From CAZTZL01 sp964617625 (GTDB lineage Bacteria; Zhuqueibacterota; QNDG01; DSAB01), in NCBI GenBank assembly GCA_964617625.1, contig CAZTZL010000004.1:14614-78613 (forward strand): DNA of 64,000 nt, written 5' to 3'. Below are positions 58,313-64,000 of this stretch, one piece after another (position 1 is the first letter of the stretch; each line of letters begins with the position of its first letter). The notes under the pieces were generated by a model. The model was not told the origin of the DNA and did not search any database. It worked only from the letters and a program-made list of their open reading frames with translations. The translations under genes and the position numbers were made by a program.

Positions 58313-60778
58313 CTATACTATTTTTCGGACAGCTTGTAAGAGGACTTCTGTCTGGAAGGGCTTTTGTATAAATACAACATCTCCGAATTGTTCCAAATCA
58401 TGATGATTGTAAGGACCATATCCGGAAGTAAATATTACCTTGATATTTGGATTCGTTTCACGAAGCTTCTTAAACGCTTCCTTACCACCCATCTCCGGCA
58501 TAATCAGATCTAAAACCACAAGGCTGATATTTTCCCTGTTTTTATTATAAATCTCAAGCGCTTCTTTGCCATTGCTTGCCAATAAAACTTCATATCCTCC
58601 TTTTTCCAGCATTCGCTTGCCAACCTGTCGAATCACCTGCTCGTCATCAACAAGGAGGACTATGTTTTTCTCAGAAGATTCTGAAACAGACACTGGATGA
58701 ATTTCCTCATTGACCTCCTGAAACCTGGGCAACAATATGGACACCTTTGTCCCTTTGCCAAGTTCACTATCCACAAGAATTGCGCCTTCGTGATTTTTAA
58801 TAATACCATATACCATTGCCAATCCTAAACCGGTTCCTTCTCCGGCAGGCTTTGTCGTAAAAAAAGGTTCAAAAATTCTATTTTTGGTTTTTTCGTCCAT
58901 TCCGACACCCGTATCGGATATCGCAATACGAATATAATCTCCCGGCTGAACACCCAGCTGAGTTTGGGAAAATGTTTCATCCAAAATAACATTGGCAGTT
59001 CCAATTGTCAGCTTTCCTCCGCCCGACATGGCTTCAACTGAGTTGAGACAAATATTCATAATGGCCTGATATATTTGCTTTGAATCGCCTTTCACCCACC
59101 AGAGATTTTTACCCAGCGATGTTTCGATAATAATCGATTTATCGATTGTACGATATAATGCAGTTATAATTTCTTCTATATTTTGATTTAAATCAATAGA
59201 TCGCACATGATATTTCCCGCCGCGAGCGAAAGCCAGAAGACGGTTCGTCAAATCGGCGGCCCTCTTAGCCGTCTCGGCAATGGTATGAATGTCATTGTAA
59301 TAAATATGATTGCTGGGCATATCACTCAATAACAATGAGGCATATCCCAAAATTCCGCCTAAAAGATTGTTAAAATCGTGCGCTATACCGCCGGCCAATG
59401 TGCCTATGGATTCCATTTTCTGACTTTCAAAAAGCTGTATTTCCAGTTTCTTTCTTTTTGTAATATCCACAACATTGCCGAGAACCGCCACCTCTCCTCC
59501 CATTTCTACCTGGCACGATCTGAGTTCCCCATAAAGCTTTTCATCCCCCTTTTTAATAAACCGAACTTCATAGTGATCGACAACCTCCTCGCCTTTCTCT
59601 CTTTGATTTTCACGGCTGACTACCATGCTTCGATCCTCGGGAGCAATAAATTCAAAAAAGTCTTTCTCGATAAGTTCATCTCTGTTATAACCAAGAAAAT
59701 CGGCAAATTTACTATTGACAAATTGAATTTTACCTTGCCTAATAATGAATACACCGATCAGAGAGGATTCAACCAGCAAACGGTATTTTTCTTTCGATTC
59801 CCTTAAACTCTCCTCCAGAGCTTTCCTCACTTCAACATCACGAATAAAACTCTGAAATACCTCTTTTCCCTGAAACCAGACTTTTCTGCTGCTTAATTCT
59901 GCTTCAAATACTGTATTGTCTTTTCTTTTTAGTATTGTCTCCAATGGTTTTGTCTTTTGACCATGAAATACAACTTTTAAATAATTCTCTTGTTCGGAAA
60001 AAGCTTTGTCAATTGTAATATCTTTCCAGGTCAGTTGTAATAATTCTTTTCGTTCATATCCCAATAATTGACAGGCAACACGATTAATTTCGATTAATTG
60101 CCCCGTGCTGTCATGTATGATAATACCATCATTCGTTCCTTCGAACAACACATGATATTGAAATTCTTTCTCAAGCAGGTTCTTGGTCCCTTCTTCGATA
60201 CGCTCTTCAACATGTTTTACCCAGTTATTCAGTTCCGTTCTTTTCTTTTTCAGTTCGCGAAAAAGCCTTGTGTTTTGAATTGAAAGAGCCAAAACAGACG
60301 ATACGAAGGATATAAAATCCAACACCCTAGTTTCTTCTCTTAACGAAGAATAGTCGATCAGTAAGATAGCATCGATATAATTGGTGTGAATGTTTAATGG
60401 CGATAAAATCAACGAGCTGCATTTATAACGCTTCAATGATTCGTGAACCAATCGGTCTTCATTAAAATCAGATAACATGAGAATCGTTTTTTTTGAGAAT
60501 CCTTTGCTCATCAATAAAGACAATATCTTTGGACTAAAAAACGGTTTTTCATTTATAGGAGATATATTCAGTATCTTGGATGTTTTATCGTTGGCATTCC
60601 ATGTCAACAACAAGACTTGTTCTGCCATACTTCGTTTTTGAATTTCAACTAAAAGCGTCTGCGTACGCTCATCAGGGGAAAGTGCAGAGGAGAAAAATTC
60701 TTTTTCTACTGCCCATTCAAAAAAAGCAGGAGTTTCCTTCTTAATATATGTAATTTCTTTTTTCTTTTTCCAAAACAT
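58313..60778 (-). CDS. Hybrid histidine kinase: GAF-like-PAS-PAS-HisKA-HATPase-receiver
   Basis: Cytoplasmic hybrid kinase of 821 aa. A GAF-like N-terminal region (about 30-175) is joined by a coiled coil (175-205) to PAS1 (205-325) and PAS2 (330-445). His467 is the phospho-site (GGIAHDFNNLL), the ATPase has NICLNSVEAM, SDTGVGM and GTGLGLAM, and the C-terminal receiver (705-821) is intact: DDE acidic pair, Asp757 (VVLDLIMPEMGG), Thr784-Ser785, Lys806. This is the only fully intact hybrid kinase in the cluster and the best candidate to phosphorylate the other receivers. No sigma-54 match was seen just upstream. It is separated from the next kinase by 143 bp. Confidence 0.92.
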   Translation of the reverse strand: MFWKKKKEITYIKKETPAFFEWAVEKEFFSSALSPDERTQTLLVEIQKRSMAEQVLLLTWNANDKTSKILNISPINEKPFFSPKILSLLMSKGFSKKTILMLSDFNEDRLVHESLKRYKCSSLILSPLNIHTNYIDAILLIDYSSLREETRVLDFISFVSSVLALSIQNTRLFRELKKKRTELNNWVKHVEERIEEGTKNLLEKEFQYHVLFEGTNDGIIIHDSTGQLIEINRVACQLLGYERKELLQLTWKDITIDKAFSEQENYLKVVFHGQKTKPLETILKRKDNTVFEAELSSRKVWFQGKEVFQSFIRDVEVRKALEESLRESKEKYRLLVESSLIGVFIIRQGKIQFVNSKFADFLGYNRDELIEKDFFEFIAPEDRSMVVSRENQREKGEEVVDHYEVRFIKKGDEKLYGELRSCQVEMGGEVAVLGNVVDITKRKKLEIQLFESQKMESIGTLAGGIAHDFNNLLGGILGYASLLLSDMPSNHIYYNDIHTIAETAKRAADLTNRLLAFARGGKYHVRSIDLNQNIEEIITALYRTIDKSIIIETSLGKNLWWVKGDSKQIYQAIMNICLNSVEAMSGGGKLTIGTANVILDETFSQTQLGVQPGDYIRIAISDTGVGMDEKTKNRIFEPFFTTKPAGEGTGLGLAMVYGIIKNHEGAILVDSELGKGTKVSILLPRFQEVNEEIHPVSVSESSEKNIVLLVDDEQVIRQVGKRMLEKGGYEVLLASNGKEALEIYNKNRENISLVVLDLIMPEMGGKEAFKKLRETNPNIKVIFTSGYGPYNHHDLEQFGDVVFIQKPFQTEVLLQAVRKIV

Positions 60779-60961
60779 GATCTTAAAAAAAATCCGCTAT
60801 CTAAATGCTCAATGATGAACAAACAGACAATTCCCGCTTCAAAATCCTCCCAGGGGAAGTTATCACCTCAAAACGTTGAATATTTGGAAGTTACAAGAGG
60901 AGTGGATAATTATTTATCTATCCAAATTTCCTCTCCCCATATGATGGTAATTTATTTATGG

Positions 60962-61002
60962 AAAAAAAACAAGAAAAAAAGTATTAAATGTTTGTAACAT
61001 TT
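60962..61002 (-). terminator. Putative terminator after LiaF-like gene
   Basis: A 7-bp stem AAATGTT/AACATTT with a 3-nt loop (60986-61002) about 50 bp past the stop of the gene at 61051, followed on the minus strand by two T-rich tracts. The rest of the 60779-61050 gap holds no convincing gene. Confidence 0.5.
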
Positions 61003-61050
61003 ACATTTGTGAACATTTTTCAATTGGCATTAGAAATGAAATGTTCTCTC

Positions 61051-61572
61051 TTATTTTTTCTTGTTTGAGGAATTAATCATACTATGGAAGATTAATGTCA
61101 GTCCGATAAAGATGAAAATAACCGGCCAATAATGTTTTAGAAAATCAGCCCATGCCCAATAGGAACCGTTTATTATGTGCACAAAAAAGCCCACACCGAA
61201 AAAAAGAAACAGACATGCCGGAACCAATATACCCCAATCTTTGGGATTCAACAGGAAAAGCAACATCAAACCAATACCTATCGCAGCCATGAAAACAGGC
61301 CAATATTCATCCGCATAGAAATAAGGTATTATATCAAAATTCCTGAGAATAAAAAAGATCCCCAAAACGAGCGAAATAACACCCCAAAAAATATTTCCCG
61401 ATTGTCTGCGCCAAAAAAACTCTGTAATCAATAACAAACCCAATGCGCAAAGAAAAACAGGATAAATCTTATCCCAATGAAAAGAGAGGTATGAAGATTG
61501 TCGGCTGAACAGCCAGAATCCGATAAAAATCAGGAATATACCCGGAATGATTGAATTTTTCTTCTGAACCAT
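61051..61572 (-). CDS. LiaF/DUF5668-like membrane protein
   Basis: Integral membrane protein of 173 aa with six or so short helices arranged in repeats of the LiaI-LiaF-like transmembrane domain (for example SIIPGIFLIFIGFWLF, GVISLVLGIFFILRNF and YWPVFIFIGLTLIF). The family is linked to cell-envelope stress sensing. It follows the double-PspC gene by 20 bp with SD GGGAG, so the two probably act together. No enzymatic domain. The DUF-type assignment rests on the alternating GL.L and WP.. pattern. Confidence 0.75.
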   Translation of the reverse strand: MVQKKNSIIPGIFLIFIGFWLFSRQSSYLSFHWDKIYPVFLCALGLLLITEFFWRRQSGNIFWGVISLVLGIFFILRNFDIIPYFYADEYWPVFMAAIGIGLMLLFLLNPKDWGILVPACLFLFFGVGFFVHIINGSYWAWADFLKHYWPVIFIFIGLTLIFHSMINSSNKKK

Positions 61573-61592
61573 TATTGATCTCCCTGCTTATA

Positions 61593-62285
61593 CTATTTTT
61601 TTTCATTTGGATGAAGAATCACATCCTGTGGCAATATGATGATGAGTGCAATGTATACAATTATCCAAACAAAAACATCCGTAGCAAGCGCCATGACAAC
61701 AAAAGCAATTCTTATCAATGTAAAATCCACATTAAAGTACTGCCCGATTCCCGAGCAAACACCCGCAATCATTTTTTTGTCATTTCTTCTAGTAAGTCTT
61801 TTTGTTTCTGGCTTGGAGTATTCTTTCTGTTTATTCTGACCGGAACGGAATACATGAACGATATAGAGAATTCCCAGCAGAATAAATCCCAGCGGCCAAA
61901 TTGTTTTCCAGGAAATTTTCCAAAAATGGAAATACTGAAATGGATTGTTCCATCGATAATGCCAACCCAATTGTTGAGATAGAAAAATCAGACCGAGAAC
62001 AATCAGAATGACACCCAACAACAAGACAGCATTTCCCGAATCTTTCTTTTTCTTTTCTTTTGGATTTTTATGATCGGGATTTACCGGTACAAGAATCATA
62101 GCAAGTATATAAGCGATCAAACCCAATCCATGAAGAAGAAAGCCCAATAACCAGAGTATTCGTACCAAAGTGCTGTCCACACCAAGATATTCAGCGAGAC
62201 CTCCGCATACGCCGTCAATCACTTTGTCTTTTCGAGATTTGTACAACTGTTTAACAGGGACCTTTTCCGATTTTTTCTCGTTCAT
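61593..62285 (-). CDS. Membrane protein with two PspC domains and a LiaI-like core
   Basis: Envelope-stress membrane protein of 230 aa. An N-terminal PspC domain (about 12-72: RKDKVIDGVCGGLAEYLG) is followed by a LiaI/LiaF-like two-helix segment (about 85-150) and a second PspC domain (about 165-225: DKKMIAGVCSGIGQYF). PspC proteins regulate the phage-shock response to membrane damage. Duplicated PspC within one chain is uncommon but seen in some FCB bacteria. No pspA is adjacent. Precedes the LiaF-like gene. Confidence 0.85.
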   Translation of the reverse strand: MNEKKSEKVPVKQLYKSRKDKVIDGVCGGLAEYLGVDSTLVRILWLLGFLLHGLGLIAYILAMILVPVNPDHKNPKEKKKKDSGNAVLLLGVILIVLGLIFLSQQLGWHYRWNNPFQYFHFWKISWKTIWPLGFILLGILYIVHVFRSGQNKQKEYSKPETKRLTRRNDKKMIAGVCSGIGQYFNVDFTLIRIAFVVMALATDVFVWIIVYIALIIILPQDVILHPNEKK

Positions 62286-62358
62286 CTGTATGCTCCCTTT
62301 ATTTTATTCAATCTGTTTTTCTAATTATTCTACGGAGTTTGAAGGGATAGGTTGTACA

Positions 62359-62420
62359 TTTAGTTAAATATTTAACTAAAATTTTATGAAATTTTTAACG
62401 AAATATATTTCGTTAAAAAT
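62359..62420. repeat. Two adjacent perfect AT-rich palindromes
   Basis: A 22-bp perfect palindrome at 62359-62380 (half TTTAGTTAAAT) and a 30-bp perfect palindrome at 62391-62420 (half ATTTTTAACGAAATA) lie between the pcm stop (62433) and the PspC start (62285). Both share a GTTAAA-type word. They could be a terminator for pcm or operators for the PspC-LiaF pair; the absence of a GC stem makes an operator reading at least as likely. Confidence 0.7.
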
Positions 62421-62432
62421 CATAAAAAGCAT

Positions 62433-63164
62433 CTATTCTTTTTTCTCTTGGGCTTGTCCTGTCATGGGAACAAACCTTACAGGAATAAGACTTTGTTTGT
62501 AAATTTTTCCGGCTTTTTTTGTCACCAAAACCAGTTCCTGAAAACCTTCACCGACCGGCAATATCATTCTTCCCCCATTTTTCAATTGTTTGATAAGAGG
62601 CTCTGGAATTTCAGGCGGCGCAGCAGTTACAATGACCGCATCAAATGGAGCTTCTTCCGGCCAGCCCTGATATCCGTCACCGCATTGGCAGTGTACGTTT
62701 TGATACCCTTCTGCGACCAGCCTGCTTTCAGCCTCTTCGCAAAGCGGTTCGACAATTTCAATCGTGTACACTTTTTTTGCAATTTCCGCAAGAATAGCGG
62801 CCTGATAACCCGATCCTGTGCCAACCTCCAAAACTTTCTCGTATCCTTTTAATTGGAGCGCTTCGGTCATATAGGCCACGATATACGGCTGGGATATGGT
62901 TTGTCCATAACCGATGGGCAACGGCTCGTCGTTATAAGAATAGGGCTGGTACGATTTGGGTACATACCGGTGACGTTTCACTTTTTTCATTGCTTTTAAA
63001 ACAAGAGGATCCCGAACATTTCTGGACATGATTTGTTTCTCGACCATTTTATGTCTTTTTTTCTCATACTTGTCTCCTTCGTGTGCATTCACGACTTTCA
63101 CTTCAATCACCCCACTCAGACAAATAGATAAAACCAATGTGACAGGAATCCCGCTCCTTCTCAT
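62433..63164 (-). CDS. pcm: Protein-L-isoaspartate O-methyltransferase with signal peptide
   Basis: Pcm-family methyltransferase of 243 aa repairing isoaspartyl residues with SAM. The catalytic region starts RHKMVEKQI and has motif I VLEVGTGSGYQAAIL, GYGQTISQPYIVAYM (substrate loop) and PFDAVIVTAAPPEIPEPLIKQL. Unlike cytoplasmic Pcm it carries an N-terminal hydrophobic signal (SGIPVTLVLSICLSGVIEV), so the enzyme may act in the periplasm, where SAM supply is unclear. ATG at 63164 with GAGGTG upstream is favoured over a TTG/ATG eight codons earlier. Exported Pcm homologues do occur in some Gram-negatives. Confidence 0.9.
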   Translation of the reverse strand: MRRSGIPVTLVLSICLSGVIEVKVVNAHEGDKYEKKRHKMVEKQIMSRNVRDPLVLKAMKKVKRHRYVPKSYQPYSYNDEPLPIGYGQTISQPYIVAYMTEALQLKGYEKVLEVGTGSGYQAAILAEIAKKVYTIEIVEPLCEEAESRLVAEGYQNVHCQCGDGYQGWPEEAPFDAVIVTAAPPEIPEPLIKQLKNGGRMILPVGEGFQELVLVTKKAGKIYKQSLIPVRFVPMTGQAQEKKE

Positions 63165-63337
63165 AAAACACCTCGAATATTGTTCCAACTTTTTTTTTAA
63201 TCATATGGTCTTCCATCAATCTCTTTGAGATTTAATTATAATTGAGGAAATTCCATTTGTCTTATCGCTGGCTTTTGGGAGACATATCAAGTGACAGGGT
63301 AAGAACATACAAAATAGAATTGAAACAGATAGCCGAT

Positions 63338-63913
63338 TTATTCCTCTTTGGAAGCAGATTGAATTCGACTTTCTTTTTTAATGCAATTCCAGAATTGTCT
63401 TTGTATTTCATAAGCCGCGATGCCAAAAGCGACGGCCACATTCAGTGAATTTTTATATCCGAACATGGGTATTTCCACAATATCATCGGCCAGCTTCAGA
63501 ATTTCCCGGGACACGCCCAGTGCCTCATTTCCCAAAATCAGTGCGGTCGGCAGATTAAATTGATACTCCCAGATTACTTTACTTTTGTTGGTTAACTCAA
63601 GAGCAACGATTCGGGCGCCTAGATTCCTTACTTCTTTGACGGCCTCCTCTAAAGTTTCCTTGTGGGTCCAGGGTACATAGGGCATGGACCCAAGCGAGGT
63701 TTTTTCAAGTTTTTTATGAGGCGGATGGGCCGTTATGCCGCAAAGATAAATCCTTTCCATGAGAGCGCAATCTGCGGTTCGAATAATGGAGCCGACATTG
63801 AATGCACTCCTGAGATTATCCAGAATCGCATAAACAGGTCTGCGAGGAATTCCGGAAAAATCTTCGGGAGAAAGAGGCGAGTCAAAAGAACGAACCTGAA
63901 TTTTAGTTTCCAT
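63338..63913 (-). CDS. TrmH/SpoU-family RNA methyltransferase
   Basis: SPOUT-class 2'-O-methyltransferase of 191 aa. Motif 1 is ILDNLRSAFNVGSIIRTAD, motif 2 ALILGNEALGVSREIL and motif 3 IPMFGYKNSLNVAVAFGIAAYE, which form the trefoil-knot SAM site. Target could be a tRNA or rRNA ribose; the family alone does not say. It lacks the N-terminal RNA-binding extension of RlmB. The C-terminus ends in a short basic tail. It stands alone at the window's right-hand end. Confidence 0.9.
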   Translation of the reverse strand: METKIQVRSFDSPLSPEDFSGIPRRPVYAILDNLRSAFNVGSIIRTADCALMERIYLCGITAHPPHKKLEKTSLGSMPYVPWTHKETLEEAVKEVRNLGARIVALELTNKSKVIWEYQFNLPTALILGNEALGVSREILKLADDIVEIPMFGYKNSLNVAVAFGIAAYEIQRQFWNCIKKESRIQSASKEE

Positions 63914-64000
63914 GCAAATTCTTTCCTGATCAGCAGAATTGATCTATTATTGTTCACTGAAAATCATGGTGCATTTAACATCGAGCATAGCTCTATTGAG

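Noticed and set aside
60812..60997. 61-codon plus-strand frame in the gap between a hybrid kinase and the LiaF-like gene
   Set aside because: No ribosome site, low-complexity Lys-rich tail, and part of it derives from the repeat-like word and the T-tract of a terminator.
63242..63448. 68-codon plus-strand frame overlapping the TrmH-family gene
   Set aside because: No clear start signal and its 3' half is antisense to a conserved gene.
1..64000. tRNA, rRNA, insertion sequence or prophage genes
   Set aside because: Intergenic gaps were read for cloverleaf-like segments and transposase or integrase motifs; only the housekeeping XerC/D-type recombinase was found.

Overview
The window is a compact, AT-leaning bacterial chromosome segment. 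Every one of the 64 protein genes I can support lies on the minus strand, so transcription runs from high to low coordinates. No rRNA, tRNA, insertion sequence, prophage or CRISPR array was seen. Three features point to an anaerobic or microaerophilic Gram-negative of the FCB superphylum, perhaps a Calditrichota- or KSB1-like lineage: a secreted subtilase ending in a type IX (Por) sorting-like domain with the NYPNPFN signature, two PorV/PorQ-like barrel proteins, and BamD, Lnt and MlaEF. The oxygen-defence genes are of the superoxide reductase/rubrerythrin kind typical of anaerobes. The taxonomic assignment is inference.

Region 1 (1-5.1 kb): lipA, an AMP-dependent acyl ligase, an EF-G2-like GTPase and a HIT hydrolase, each coupled to the next by stop/start overlaps. 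Region 2 (5.2-14.8 kb): an oxidative-stress and iron island. A PerR-type Fur repressor, with a promoter and an overlapping palindromic operator, heads a run of genes: Rieske lipoprotein, secreted beta-sandwich-like protein, DUF5777-like barrel, rubrerythrin, metal permease fused to an HMA domain, rubredoxin, ferritin, Bcp peroxiredoxin, a receiver-PAS-kinase protein, superoxide reductase, endonuclease IV and two more ferritin-like diiron proteins. Region 3 (14.8-28.3 kb): Na+ symporter, Xaa-Pro peptidase, periplasmic trehalase, flippase, HEAT-repeat protein, secreted subtilase, XerC/D recombinase, metallo-hydrolase, QueG-like Fe-S protein, an unknown protein and a serine hydrolase.

Region 4 (28.3-50.3 kb) is housekeeping: a polyprenol-kinase-like membrane protein, rpe, PASTA protein, rsmB, fmt, yajC, tgt, radA, mlaF, mlaE, nadD, bamD, two envelope proteins, lnt, ruvX, HU, rel, dnaB, uracil-DNA glycosylase, coaBC, rpoZ, gmk and yicC. 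Region 5 (50.3-60.8 kb): a PorV-like barrel, then six two-component genes. They include one NtrC-type sigma-54 activator, two large hybrid kinases, a single-domain receiver, and two degenerate kinase-like proteins (one without an ATPase domain and with Asn at the receiver phospho-site, one with an eroded ATPase domain). Three separate sigma-54 (-24/-12) promoter matches lie in front of these genes, which suggests a self-contained sigma-54 signalling circuit. Region 6 (61-64 kb): LiaF-like and double-PspC envelope-stress proteins, an exported isoaspartyl methyltransferase and a TrmH-family methyltransferase.

The most interesting items are the sigma-54/two-component cluster with decayed kinases, the PerR island with its unusual Rieske/beta-sandwich/barrel module, an acyl ligase with an altered A10 lysine coupled to an apparently leaderless lipA, and several intergenic inverted and direct repeats.
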